64,000 nt of DNA from Metellina segmentata (lineage: Eukaryota > Arthropoda > Arachnida > Araneae > Tetragnathidae), in NCBI GenBank assembly GCA_947359465.1, contig OX375876.1, positions 120,833,444-120,897,443 of the forward strand, given 5' to 3'. Positions 24,041 through 34,171 of this stretch are shown in pieces; position 1 is the first letter of the stretch; every line of letters starts with the position of its first letter. The translations under genes were made by a program, and so were the position numbers. The notes beneath the pieces were generated by a model. The model was not told the origin of the DNA and made no database searches. It worked only from the letters and a program-made list of their open reading frames with translations.

Positions 24041-25457
24041 AAGGTGTCAGTTTAGCTGTTAACCTCTTGCAGAATAACTATGTTTTGTCCTCGAATTACA
24101 TCTTCTTTAGGTTTGTACAGGTTTCGTGAACCAGAGCTTTTCTAATGATCTTTTCTTTTTCCTTGGGTATTTTGTCTTCAGTAAACACAGGTGTCACGCT
24201 CCCGCGGTAGTCCAGTGATATTTTCCTCTTTTCATGCCTGTGATGATACTCGTCACATTACATTAGACTGTTTCCTTATGGCAACCCCTGAATTTTATTC
24301 CCGCTCAGCCATTGAGCTATATTACTACGTATACTATCTGGCAACACCGAATTAAAACTTAATCGGCGGTTTTTAAAACTCCTCAACCGACAATCTGGTG
24401 ATACACGTGTTAGGAGGAGGTTGGATTGTTCGTGAAAGTACTATTTAGGCCTATCCACTCCAATTAAGCCAGATCTTCCAGGATTTCCAGACCATTTTTA
24501 TGTTGGAATTATGGATACGAAGAAAGCTTTCTAGTCGTATCATTTGCTGTTGACTTTTGATTTCCGTAGCTCGTAACTCATGGTAAGATTCCACAAAAAA
24601 GTGGTAGGTTTATATGACTTCATGCACAACGCTCGCGGGATCAACCTTCCCTCCGGTGCCTTGCCCTATTACCACTGCGCTATGACGGATAATTTATCCT
24701 CTCTTATTTAATTTCAAGCCCCCACAATATCACAATGCATTACCTATCTGTTCACCCATCCCTCTTTTCCTCTCTTATCACGACATTTTATGGACGTTGT
24801 CCTTGGCGTGACTGTCAAACTGTCTTTTTTTACTGTCTTTAGTAAGCACGGGAGTCTTAATCCTGGGGTACCCAAGTAATATTTTCCAGCTTCATCCCAC
24901 TACAATTTTCCACAATTTTTACTTTTTTCCGCTTTTAGGACATTTTTTACATGTCGTTGTCTTTGGTCACATATGGCCCTTGCGCCATAAAATGCCAAAA
25001 CAACCCATAAGTTTCTAACAGCTATATACAATACATAATTTGTTCTCTGATAAATCACTCTACTACTTCATCATATAAAAATGCTGCAAAACAAGTTACT
25101 CTTTATCATTCACTAAACTATCGAATTTTTACCTGATCACCTCGGTCTCTTGTTGCCACGTCTTTCGATTTAAAATTCCAAGATTATTAATTACTCACCA
25201 GTGTACTAAGGTCGTCAAATATTCAGACTTCCTCCTCCAGAAGTAGCATAGGAAGTGAATTTTTAAATAGCCTTTCAAATAAATGTATAAAATATGCTTA
25301 TTTCATATTTTATGAACATTTGCGTCATGTTTTACGAGATACTTTTCTATCAATTTTCAAGGCTTGTGGGAGTCCAACTATAGGGACCAACGTATCCTGC
25401 GAGATTCAGCATTTGAGTAACACGAAGCAAAATATTATCTGCCATCTGGTTTGCTTA
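24041..25457. other. SINE debris and AT-rich DNA
   Basis: The block holds minus-strand tRNA-like heads at 24300-24335 (AATATAGCTCAATGGCTGAGCGGG) and 24640-24692 (TAGCGCAGTGGTAATAGGGC then GGTTGATCCC). The phrase TCTT.AGTAA.CACGGG/TGT...CAGTGATATTTTCC appears twice (24176-24225 and 24835-24885). A family B tail fragment lies at 24965-25010. No gene is seen. The last 500 bp is the flank of the LTR element. Confidence 0.45.
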
Positions 25458-25461
25458 CATT
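25458..25461. other. Target-site duplication CATT (left)
   Basis: It is matched by CATT at 30085-30088, directly outside the other LTR. A 4-bp duplication is normal for Gypsy/Ty3 integrases and fixes the LTR boundaries. Confidence 0.9.
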
Positions 25462-25678
25462 TAATGCGTTCTACGTATTCAGGAAACATGAACAGGTTAA
25501 GTTTAACAACTATAAATTTAATAAATAAGATAAGAAGGGTTTAAGTTTAGTTACAGAAGAGTTGTAGCAGACACAGCACGGACAAGGTTAAAATGCTAAG
25601 TGAAGAGCTGGAACACAACAGCAGATTGAGTTCACTACAGTTCCACACTCTGGAGTTGAGTGGTTGCTGTCCGCTGCA
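25462..25678 (-). repeat. 3' LTR, 217 bp
   Basis: Read on the minus strand it begins TGCAGCGGACAGC and ends GAACGCATTA. It is identical to 29868-30084. The boundary was set by the CATT duplication, since the inner TG...CA frame would leave three shared bases (TAA) outside. Confidence 0.95.
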
Positions 25679-25692
25679 TACTCCCCTCCCAG
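25679..25692 (-). promoter_or_regulatory. Polypurine tract for plus-strand priming
   Basis: On the minus strand GGGAGGGGAGTA immediately precedes the 3' LTR. This is the RNase H-resistant primer position of LTR retrotransposons. Confidence 0.85.
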
Positions 25693-25694
25693 TG

Positions 25695-28600
25695 TCAACG
25701 ATACCTAGCTGGGAAGCGTACAGTACGTCCTGAACGAGTAGTTCTTGCCTCTGCCGGTGGTGTAGAATCAGTTGATTGGAGGTCAGCTGGTGGCTGTGGT
25801 AGGATAGGCCCATTGTTTGTGACTATGTCCTCAGCGTTATCGATGAAGGCAGGTTTTACTCTATCCACGGACACTGTCACAGGTTTCCCCTTTATGTCCA
25901 AGTTAACCGTCTTGTTGTTGCACTTGAGAACACGAAAGGGTCCGTCGTAGGGCTGTTGGAGAGGTTTCCTAACCAGGTCTCTCCGAAGGAAAACGTGTGA
26001 TGCCGTTGAGAGTTCTCCATGGACAAACGTCGGACGCCTTCCATGGTGCTTGGGTGGCTGTGGTCGTAGCAGATTCATGTGGGCATGGAGCTTACCCACA
26101 AAACTGGCAGGGTCGCAGTCAGGTTTGCTTTTGTGGAAGAACTCTCCTGGAAGTGTCAGGGTTTTTCCAAAGACTAAATCTGCTGGGGTGCAACCGAGAT
26201 CTTCCTTCAGGGACGCACGAAGACCAAGAAGGATTGTTGGAAGAACCTCAGTCCAACGTTCGGTGGCGTGGCACTTTATTGCAGTCTTGAGTGGCCGGTG
26301 GAATTGTTCAATCATGCCATTGGCTTGGGGATGATAGCTTGTCGTTCTGGAACGGTGTGTGCCAAGGAACTTGGTAAGGGACCGGAACAACGAAGCTTCA
26401 AATTGCCGACCCTGATCTGTGGTTACTGTGACAGGGGTTCCATACCGTGACACCCAACAGGTAAAGAATGCCTCGGCAACTGTCTCTGCAGTGATGTCCT
26501 TAAGAGGCTGTGCTTCAGGCCATCTGGTGAACCTGTCAATCATTGTCATGCAATACGTGTATCCGTTGGATGGAGGGAGTGGGCCAACCAAGTCCAGGTG
26601 AACATGGTCGAATCTTTGAGAAGGTTCAGTGAAAGTTGATAGAGGTGATTTGGTGTGGCGGTGGATCTTTGATTTCTGGCAGGCTAAACAGTGTTTTGCC
26701 CATTTGGCAGAATCAGAGGATATCGAAGGCCACACGAAACGACTCTTCAACAAGTGAGTGGTTCGGCGTGTACCTGGGTGAGCCAAGTTGTGTAGAGCCG
26801 AGAACACACTCTGACGGTGCTCCTTAGGAATGTATGGCCGTGCCACACCAGTTGAGAAATCGCACGTGATCTCAAAGTCACAGTCCGGCAGCGTTACTCT
26901 CTTCAGCTGCAGGGCCGTTCCTGATGTCAGCAGAGTGTTAAGTTCAGGGTCCGACAGTTGGGCTTCAGCGATGGCTTGGTAGTTGATGGAACTTGGCATA
27001 GTTATGCTTGATATCCTAGACATGACATCAGCAGCTATATTCCTGGGCCCTGGGACATGCTGGATACTCGTAGTGAATTGGGACAGGAAATCGAGTTGGC
27101 GTGCTTGACGAGGAGAACATTTATCGCTTCTCTGTCGAAAGGCGAAGGTCAGGGGCTTGTGGTCAGTGAACAAGGTAAATTCTCGACCTTCCAACATGTG
27201 TCGAAAATGCTTGACACCAGCAAATGCGGCCAAAAGTTCTCTGTCGTATGCACTGTAGGATAGTTCAGCTGGGGTCAATTTCCTGGAAAAGAATCCCAGT
27301 GGCTGAAGTTCCGAGTGTACTATTTGGTGCAGGGCTCCTCCAATTGCGAAGTCTGACGCATCCACATGCAAAGCAAGTGGAGCTGAGGGTGCTGGATGAG
27401 CTAAAAGTGTCGCCTCAGCAAGTGCTTTCTTGCAATTTTCGAATGCTTCAATGGCCTGAGAAGTCCAAGTGATTTGTCGAGCATCTCTTTTTCCGCGAGA
27501 ACCCTTCAGGAAGTCGTGCAATAGGCGTTGATGCTCCGCAGCGTTGGGTACGAAGCGCCTGTAGAAATTGGTGAAACCGAGAAATTTTCTCAAGGCCGTG
27601 ACAGTCTCAGGCAGCTTATATTGGAGTACTGCACTCACTTTTTCTGGAAGAGGTTTCAGACCTTGGGGTGTGACGAGGTGTCCCAGGAACGTTAGCTCGG
27701 CTACACCAAACTCGCATTTGGAGATGTTCAGCTTGAGACCGTGGGACTTCAGTCGTTGAAAGATGATCTGCAAGTGCTCCTTGTGTTCCTCATGGCCATC
27801 AGAAAAGCAGAGGATGTCATCTAAGTAGACGTAACAGAAAGGTAATCCTCTCAGAACCTCATGCATGAACCGCATAAAGGTCTGTGGGGCATTCACTAAC
27901 CCGAAGCATAGACGAGTATATTCATATAACCCCCAAGGTGTGGTAACAGCAGTCTTAGGAATATCCTCTTCGGCAATCGGGATCTGGTGGAATGCTTTAA
28001 AGATGTCTAGCTTTGAAAAGACACGTTTCCCGTGTAGGGCATGGGCGAAGTCGTGCAAGTGTGGTATGGGGTAGCTGTCGAACTCTGTCACTCCATTGAG
28101 GCGCCTGTAGTCTCCTACTGGACGTACGGTGGAATCCTGTTTGGGGACTACATGTAGGGGGGAACTCCAGGGGCTCTTTGATGGACGAATGATGCCCTGT
28201 GCAATGAGAAATTCGAATTCGGCTTTTACTGCGTCATGCACCTTAGGATGTAGTCGCCTGGGCCTTGATGTGATTGGCGGACCTTTGGTTAGGATATGAT
28301 GGACTGTGTTGTGAGGAGTTGATCCTCCAAGTGCAGTAGGATTCGTAATCTCCGGGAAGTGTCTCAGGATGTTTCCAAAATCATCAACAGCTGCACAAAT
28401 GGTGGTAACTGACGGCTGGGATGCAGGCATCACTGAGCAGAAAGTGTGTAGAGATGTTAGTTTGTTGATAAGCTTCTTTTGTTTGAGGTCAATCAACAAG
28501 TCAAAGTGCATAAGAAAGTCTGCGCCGATGATCGGTGATGTAACATCAGCGATGATGAATGTCCACAAAAATGGCTTTCTTAAACCAAGGTCGAGTTGTT

Positions 28601-28835
28601 TGTTTACAAAACCATATGCAGGAATTTTGGTGTTTGCAGCATAGAGGGCGAAATTGGATTGTGGCGCTGTTTTCTTGTGCGATGCTGGTGGAAGAACAGA
28701 GATCTCTGAGCCAGAGTCGATCAAGAACTTTAGTCCACTCTTGCGGTCGTGGACAAAAAGCCTGCTGGTCTTGGTTGCAGCCTCCGCCATGCCAGCTACT
28801 GTGACGGGACTGACACGTTTTTTTGGAAAGCACAA
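25695..28835 (-). CDS. pol: Pol polyprotein: protease, reverse transcriptase, RNase H, integrase
   Basis: The 1046-codon open frame is complete through all catalytic domains; numbering is from the first sense codon, TTG at 28835. Aspartic protease: LIDSGSEISVLPP (D40-S41-G42). Reverse transcriptase (about 190-390): KLD (D277) and YLDD (D339, D340), with FGLVNAPQTF before it. RNase H (about 485-610): D492, E533, D558, D603. Integrase: H682-x3-H686 ... C716-x2-C719 zinc finger, then D748, D807 and E843 with 35 residues between the last two, and a GPF-type motif (YDGPFRVL, about 963-970). No chromodomain or env is seen. There is no ATG at the start (first Met codon is residue 16) and the frame is -1 relative to gag, so expression by ribosomal frameshifting at 28817-28823 is expected. 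Every catalytic residue I looked for is present. Confidence 0.97.
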   Translation of the reverse strand: MCFPKKRVSPVTVAGMAEAATKTSRLFVHDRKSGLKFLIDSGSEISVLPPASHKKTAPQSNFALYAANTKIPAYGFVNKQLDLGLRKPFLWTFIIADVTSPIIGADFLMHFDLLIDLKQKKLINKLTSLHTFCSVMPASQPSVTTICAAVDDFGNILRHFPEITNPTALGGSTPHNTVHHILTKGPPITSRPRRLHPKVHDAVKAEFEFLIAQGIIRPSKSPWSSPLHVVPKQDSTVRPVGDYRRLNGVTEFDSYPIPHLHDFAHALHGKRVFSKLDIFKAFHQIPIAEEDIPKTAVTTPWGLYEYTRLCFGLVNAPQTFMRFMHEVLRGLPFCYVYLDDILCFSDGHEEHKEHLQIIFQRLKSHGLKLNISKCEFGVAELTFLGHLVTPQGLKPLPEKVSAVLQYKLPETVTALRKFLGFTNFYRRFVPNAAEHQRLLHDFLKGSRGKRDARQITWTSQAIEAFENCKKALAEATLLAHPAPSAPLALHVDASDFAIGGALHQIVHSELQPLGFFSRKLTPAELSYSAYDRELLAAFAGVKHFRHMLEGREFTLFTDHKPLTFAFRQRSDKCSPRQARQLDFLSQFTTSIQHVPGPRNIAADVMSRISSITMPSSINYQAIAEAQLSDPELNTLLTSGTALQLKRVTLPDCDFEITCDFSTGVARPYIPKEHRQSVFSALHNLAHPGTRRTTHLLKSRFVWPSISSDSAKWAKHCLACQKSKIHRHTKSPLSTFTEPSQRFDHVHLDLVGPLPPSNGYTYCMTMIDRFTRWPEAQPLKDITAETVAEAFFTCWVSRYGTPVTVTTDQGRQFEASLFRSLTKFLGTHRSRTTSYHPQANGMIEQFHRPLKTAIKCHATERWTEVLPTILLGLRASLKEDLGCTPADLVFGKTLTLPGEFFHKSKPDCDPASFVGKLHAHMNLLRPQPPKHHGRRPTFVHGELSTASHVFLRRDLVRKPLQQPYDGPFRVLKCNNKTVNLDIKGKPVTVSVDRVKPAFIDNAEDIVTNNGPILPQPPADLQSTDSTPPAEARTTRSGRTVRFPARYR

Positions 28836-29623
28836 GGTGGTTTACAGTTTAAGGCACGGTCACCAAACCTGTTATGGTAGAAACACAGTTCCTGGTTGCT
28901 GCTGCCCGACCTGGGTTGTCTGTTCGGGTTCGAACGGCTGCGGGACGATCTTCGATACGGATATGGGCCGCGGGAGAAGTTGCGGCTTCTTGACAGCTCC
29001 GCAACTTGCAGAGACAACTCCTCTAGCTTCTTGGCCAAAATGTCCGTAGATGATGGGACGGGCGGCCCAGCTGACGTGGCACACACTGCAGGGGACACGA
29101 TCTCCGCGACTTTATCCGCGAGTATTGCCAGCTTATCCAACGAATCCGACGACGCCGAGAGGACCGTCTGGATATGAGGTGGCATCCGCTGTAGCCACAG
29201 ATTCTGTAGGAAATCTTCCTGCAACTGTGTTCCGGCAAGGCCGCGCATCTTCCTAAGAAGGTGGCTGGGCTTCTCGTCGCCCAACTGGAGATCACATAAT
29301 AACTTTTTAATCTTTTGTTGATCCGACTCTGCAAACTCCGAGATTAGGCGAGTTGAAAGTACCTTGTACTTTTCCGCCGTGGGTGGATTCAAGACGATGT
29401 CTGCCACGTGCTCCAGGGTTTCCGCGTCAATGTTGGCCACCAGCGCTGAGAATTTAGTATCGTCGCTGGTGATACCGCTGTACGCGAATGCGTTGTCGCA
29501 CTGCGCAATCCAGAGGCGAACATTACTCCTCCAGAATGGTGGAATACGCAATGCGACGCGGGCAATCTGAGCTGACGCTGGTGACGACACATCCCCAGCA
29601 TTGGCAGCGTCCTCAGGTGCCAT
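28796..29623 (-). CDS. gag: Gag protein with CHCC motif
   Basis: A 275-codon frame encodes the structural capsid/nucleocapsid protein that packages the element RNA in cytoplasmic particles. The start ATG at 29623 has AACATGG context (A at -3, G at +4). Residues about 25-190 (RIPPFWRSNVRLWIAQCDNAF...) are typical of the capsid region of arthropod Gypsy Gags. Then follows a basic, Arg/Ser-rich stretch (about 208-243), and finally C247-x2-H250-x9-C260-x3-C264. This CHCC arrangement marks the CsRn1 clade and replaces the CCHC knuckle of most Gypsy Gags. The frame stops with TAG at 28798-28796, about 20 nt after the slippery heptamer, overlapping the open pol frame by about 40 nt. No disruption is seen. 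Confidence 0.95.
   Translation of the reverse strand: MAPEDAANAGDVSSPASAQIARVALRIPPFWRSNVRLWIAQCDNAFAYSGITSDDTKFSALVANIDAETLEHVADIVLNPPTAEKYKVLSTRLISEFAESDQQKIKKLLCDLQLGDEKPSHLLRKMRGLAGTQLQEDFLQNLWLQRMPPHIQTVLSASSDSLDKLAILADKVAEIVSPAVCATSAGPPVPSSTDILAKKLEELSLQVAELSRSRNFSRGPYPYRRSSRSRSNPNRQPRSGSSNQELCFYHNRFGDRALNCKPPCAFQKNVSVPSQ
28817..28823 (-). promoter_or_regulatory. -1 ribosomal frameshift heptamer A AAA AAC
   Basis: In the gag frame the codons read CAA AAA AAC, giving a canonical X XXY YYZ heptamer in the zero frame. A -1 slip enters the pol frame exactly. It lies in the gag-pol overlap just before the gag stop. I did not establish a downstream stem or pseudoknot. Confidence 0.85.
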
Positions 29624-29857
29624 GTTGGAAGCCGGAACGTAGAAGGAACACCGCTGGTTAAAAAAGAAATTTGCTCAGGAAAAAGCACGGGAGAAAGACG
29701 TCAAGGCCGGGATTTAAGAACCGCGCGGGGAAAAAAACTATGCGACTCACGCTCGCCTCGTGTATAAAAATTCAATCACGATACATCGTAAGTAAAAAGT
29801 CCGTGTCACATGTAAGTGGTTTAAAAATCCGGCTGCATCGGCAAAAAGAACGTCGCT
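29624..29857 (-). other. 5' leader of the LTR element
   Basis: About 230 nt lie between the primer site and the gag ATG, without a longer upstream frame. It presumably carries dimerisation and packaging signals, but nothing is recognisable. Confidence 0.6.
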
Positions 29858-29865
29858 GGTCACCA
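29848..29865 (-). promoter_or_regulatory. Primer binding site
   Basis: On the minus strand TGGTGACC starts two bases after the LTR end and is followed by AGCGACG. The first 8 bases pair with a tRNA 3' end GGTCACCA, as in tRNA-Trp. The next bases (AGCGACG) would be CCGACG in the canonical tRNA-Trp match, so pairing beyond 8 bases is uncertain. Confidence 0.7.
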
Positions 29866-29867
29866 CA

Positions 29868-30084
29868 TAATGCGTTCTACGTATTCAGGAAACATGAACA
29901 GGTTAAGTTTAACAACTATAAATTTAATAAATAAGATAAGAAGGGTTTAAGTTTAGTTACAGAAGAGTTGTAGCAGACACAGCACGGACAAGGTTAAAAT
30001 GCTAAGTGAAGAGCTGGAACACAACAGCAGATTGAGTTCACTACAGTTCCACACTCTGGAGTTGAGTGGTTGCTGTCCGCTGCA
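29868..30084 (-). repeat. 5' LTR, 217 bp
   Basis: It is identical to 25462-25678. As the upstream LTR on the minus strand it should contain the pol II promoter and transcription start, but no TATA box is obvious. It is followed outside by the CATT duplication at 30085-30088. Confidence 0.95.
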
Positions 30085-30088
30085 CATT

Positions 30089-30434
30089 GAAAAATCCCTG
30101 ATATGAATCTACAACTCAATCTTGCGATACAAAAGGCTTAAAATTTAAAGTTAAGGTTTTAAATTTTGAATTGTGATTAAGTAAGGTTGGCTAGTAGTTA
30201 AATTTAATAGTTAGACGAATCAAATTCCAATAGCCACTAATGCAATCTCTAACTCATCCAGTTGCCATGTCGTTTTCTGTCTCCGTGGTTCCAAATTACG
30301 TGGTGTTGTCCTCGATCTGTCCCTTTGGGATTGATCCCGGACCGACGTCAATATCCCTTTGTATTACTCCAGTGCAATTTTAATTAAAATACCTTCCTGC
30401 CTTTCAGCCATAATTAAAATACGATATGGATAAT
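30089..30434 (+). mobile_element. 5'-truncated SINE A (about 30266-30420)
   Basis: CCGTGGTTCCAAATTACGTGGTGTTGTCCTCGATC... through GATTGATCCCGGACCGACGTCAATA to a diverged tail (CAGTGCAATTTTAATTAAAATACCTTCC) is the 3' half of family A. 30089-30265 is unassigned AT-rich flank of the LTR element. Confidence 0.7.
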
Positions 30435-30438
30435 TTAA

Positions 30439-31631
30439 GGCTACACAGTACCCTTTTTCAAAAAACTTTTCTACAGACAGTAGCATTAATAATAATTAAT
30501 GATTTTTTTAGCTTATATTATTAAACTGAATGCAATAACAAAAAGTCAGTTTAACAAGGACCGTTATTTTAAAATTTAAAAAAATTGAGATTTGTGAAGT
30601 TTTTTTTAATTTTTATAAAATATTCAATTTTTAATATTTTTAGTTATTTTAAGTGATTTTTATTTCTTGGATAATTGTGGGGGAACAAAATTTAGTATGG
30701 AATTGACCATCAGTCTCATTGTTTGACTTTAATAATTATTTTTGTAGCTAAACCTGAAAAAAACAGAAAAATTCTAAAAATATTAAATTTGACATATTTT
30801 TTTTAAATACTAGAACACTTTCAGACTTTAATCCATACTAACTTTTATAATACATATATATGAAAGTATCTACAAAAAAATTCTAGACTGTATCTTGTAC
30901 AGAAAAAAAGCCTTAGGGAATTGAAAACACTTGCATCCACAAAAATAATAGTCATAGAAAAATGCATTTAAAATTTTTGAAGTCATAAAACAAAAACTAA
31001 TAATGCATGTAGAGGTCTAATTTTTAATATGTTATTTACCAACTTATAAAATGCAATAAAACACTAATTTAACTCAATGTTATTGAATATATTTTTTGAA
31101 TTCAAAATTTTATGTTTACCTATGATGAAAAACATTTGTTACGGCAGCGACAAATTATTTAACTTAATCCTAACAAAATATTTTCATACCAAATATTTAC
31201 CAAATTTTGATTATAATATATTATACATAACAATCGTAACCAAATATTGATTTTAAAAAAGACCTTTTTATCAATATTGGTTAGTTAGTAATGAGTCTCA
31301 GAAGAGAACGCAGAACATAAACTAACAGATACGATTTGAGTAGTGAAAGTTGAAAATAATAGCCATTTCACCAAATGAATTGATTTTATTCAAAAATATT
31401 TTTAATTAATTGTAAGAATGTAAAATTACATTAAAAAAACGAATTTAACCACGCCCCCTCCTCTATGCTGTCAAATTTTGACACTGACAACACTCAGAAA
31501 ACTTCAAATATCTTTAAAACTAATTGGATATCAGATCTAGAATTTTGAGGCCAGCTTTCCAACTGTATAGGCTATCGAAAAATGCAAAAAAGAATTCGAT
31601 ATTTTTGTTATTTTTAGGGTACTGTGTAGCC
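30439..31631. mobile_element. TTAA-flanked non-autonomous element, 1193 bp
   Basis: The terminal inverted repeats GGCTACACAGTACCC match perfectly and lie between TTAA on the left (30435-30438) and TTAA on the right (31632-31635). The interior is very AT-rich with no long frame. The TTAA duplication and short inverted repeats suggest piggyBac-type mobilisation; other TTAA-specific superfamilies cannot be excluded. Confidence 0.9.
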
Positions 31632-31635
31632 TTAA

Positions 31636-33239
31636 GTTATTTTACGATTTAAATTTATCGTACTGAAAATATTGAACACTTTGTTCATTTGGATAAAAAG
31701 GCTGCAGACATATTTTAAAAAATCCACATAAAACTCTGACTGCTAGTTTTTTTGCATATTATTCATATCTGCACTCTCTTCCGCAACTTTTTACAGTTTG
31801 GAGATGACCCTCCAGCGATAACTATACTGAGCAGCGATGTTGTATAATCTTAAAATATGGCTCTTCATTTCATTCTCAGTGATTTAAAGAATATGTTATG
31901 CATTCCGCATGCGAGCAATAATTTAACCTAAAGTAATTGTTAAAGTTTGATCGGAAATGATAAAATGACCCATTTTCATTTAATGTGCACAATCTATTAG
32001 TCTGGAAAGTTTCACGTCTGTAGATAATCATGACAAATATCATTCTTCGATTTAAAGCAAGAAAAAGTTTACAAATGGTCACACAAATGTTACGCTCAAA
32101 GAAACCAAGCGTTAATAGTGCAGTCAACAGAGATTCATAGTGTATGCAAGATGGGTCTGTTACACTGACGAGTGAAGTGTTGATGAAGTGTCAAATTTAT
32201 TCAACTACCGACCAAAACGTGATGGAAGTGGTGTCCACATTGTACAGCCAATAACCTTTCTTATAACGGAAAAGAGGCGATAGAAGTGCACTGTAAAGCA
32301 AGGGGATGAGGTTGAAAATACTGTTATTGTAAACTACTTATTTACATATGTAAACAGTAAGGAGATGAAATAAGTGCATTTAAAAGCAAGGGAACAAATT
32401 TTTAATTACTGTTATTGTAACTAGTCTATTTTGATTGAAATGAAATTGCATAATTGTGGATGACGAGTAAACCTCACATAATATGCGTATGCATTTATAC
32501 TTCTGCACATATGTAAACAGATAATATATAAAAGAAGAGCATTGAAAAGCAAGGGAAAAAGTCGAAAGTAATGTCATTGTAAACTGTCTCTTATGATTGA
32601 AAAGAGGTAGCAGCATTCTCGTATAACGCATGTATAAATTTTAATTTATGCATGCAAAAATATTTATTTAAGCATGTATAAATAATTATTTATAAATAAA
32701 TAATTATTTATTTAATAAATAAATAATAATTAATTAATTAATAATTATTTAAGTATGCATAAATAATTATTTAAGCTTGTATAAGTAATTGTTCTTGGTT
32801 AATCACCATATTTTATCTTGATAGTAAATATAATCTTAGGATTGGGTTTTATGGCACAAGCACCTCATTTAACCAAGCTACGTCAAAACCGAGACAGACA
32901 ATGTCAAGTAAATTATATATACGCACAAACATAGAGAATGGTGATGCTCAACGTAGATAAAATATAGAAAGTGGTACGTCATAGCTAAAAGTAAGAAAAT
33001 TCTGTATGGATGGTTTTGATATGAAACTGAGAAACAAAATATTTAAATTTCCTCACAAGCCATGGTCAGAATAATGTTTATTAAAGCTAGTTATTAAATA
33101 TACTCATGTTAAACTCATTGCAATTGCATATTAAAAATTCGATAATTCTACCACCATACAGCACTCGGGCGCTGACAAAAGCAAACACAACGCGTTCTTC
33201 GACACCAAATATATTAAGTTAAATATTTACTACTCTAAA
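31636..33239. other. AT-rich DNA with a palindromic AT block and a SINE B fragment
   Basis: 32640-32790 is made of alternating AATAATTATTT/AAATAATTA units that can fold back. 32840-32920 (GGTTTTATGGCACAAGCACCTC...) is a diverged family B tail. No gene is recognised. Confidence 0.45.
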
Positions 33240-34085
33240 CAATGCACTCCATGTTTACCCAACTTCCCTCGCACGCCGAAATGAATTTAGTAAACCGTGT
33301 TAATTCGATTGGGCCGCAAACATCGCAAAACAAGCCAATTATTCCCCGAGCAGCGGCAGGTATGATTTTGTTTTAATTGTTGGTGCCGGATCTTATTAAA
33401 AACAACAACAAAGATCAAATTAACCCAGCCGAGTATCGGCTCCTAAAAACACAATTCATCAAATTACGCCCTTTTATCGAATTACCTCTACACTAAACGA
33501 TAAGTGAAGGTTAAAACCATCGCTGGCTAACCAAACGGAAACCGACTGAACTATCCTCGAGTCGAGCAGGCTAAAAAACGGCCAATAATTGCAACAGTAA
33601 TTGACGTGGTAATTATTACCTCACGACCGATTCTGCGTCCCTAACTGAATTCAACCCCGGAACCACCTCCAGCGCCTTCACTTAAAAAACAAGTCGCCTT
33701 CTTTGCTTGCAGCGTCGCGAGTCCATAAATAACGTCCCTGGGAAGATTCTCCAGATTTTCAACCGTCGGCGCTCTGCCCCGTCGATAGAAAGGGGATAAT
33801 TGCATCAAAGTCGATTTTCTGAGTTTCGGGGAGTCATCATCGTCCATCAAAGAGATAATATCATTACGGAGAGGGACGTTGGGGCCTTCAGCGCTCAATT
33901 ATTCAAAAGTCTTGTGACGGAATTAATAGGGAAAGCACTCCACCGGATTAGGGCTCTCTTGCACACTCCGGTGCAAAACAAAGAATCGTTACAACCGGTC
34001 CGCCAGGAGTCATCAGCGCTTTCCGGGAAAATCACTCTGTCTCCTTTCTTTTCCCGGGGCCTGAGGAGAGATTTAATTTGAAAAG
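33240..34085. other. CpG-bearing unique island, rich in ATTA sites
   Basis: This is non-repetitive, GC-richer sequence with many CpGs and clustered homeodomain-type cores, for example AATTGCAACAGTAATTGACG and GGTAATTATTACC (33589-33622). Frames of 85, 93 and 77 codons overlap on both strands without domains. It may be a conserved non-coding element; this is inference. Confidence 0.45.
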
Positions 34086-34171
34086 AAGCTGTCTGTGGAA
34101 TGTGTCTCTTAGTGTTGGATGGTGGCAAGTTTACGCTTATTCTGTGATAGAAGAGTCTTTGATAATTAGCA

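Larger units (their letters stand above)
25462..30084 (-). mobile_element. Complete CsRn1-clade Gypsy/Ty3 LTR retrotransposon
   Basis: The 4623-bp minus-strand element has, 5' to 3', LTR, PBS, gag, pol, PPT, LTR. Both LTRs are 217 bp and identical base for base by eye, and flanking CATT is duplicated. Gag ends in a C-x2-H-x9-C-x3-C motif instead of the usual CCHC knuckle. The primer site begins TGGTGACC, complementary to a tRNA ending GGTCACCA. Both traits are described for the CsRn1 clade (CHCC Gag, tRNA-Trp primer). There is no env frame. Identical LTRs and open frames indicate a very recent insertion, possibly still active. Its GC content and CpG density exceed those of its flanks. Confidence 0.95.

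Noticed and set aside
25320..25544. 74-codon frame running into the LTR as a host exon
   Set aside because: No domain is seen, and the second half is LTR sequence.
25465..25678. LTR boundary drawn at the inner TG...CA
   Set aside because: It leaves the shared bases TAA outside both LTRs and destroys the CATT target duplication; the 217-bp boundary explains both flanks.
25997..29256. Many plus-strand frames across the LTR element
   Set aside because: They lie opposite the intact gag and pol frames, which carry all recognised motifs.
25462..30084. Endogenous retrovirus with an envelope gene
   Set aside because: Pol ends at 25695, directly at the PPT and 3' LTR; there is no room for env and no env-like frame.
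32640..32790. Replication origin in the AT-rich palindromic block
   Set aside because: AT richness and simple inverted repeats are common here, and no specific origin signal can be shown from sequence.
33641..34128. Overlapping frames in the 33-kb island as a gene
   Set aside because: Competing frames on both strands, no domain and no splice evidence; the CpG-rich composition alone lengthens frames.
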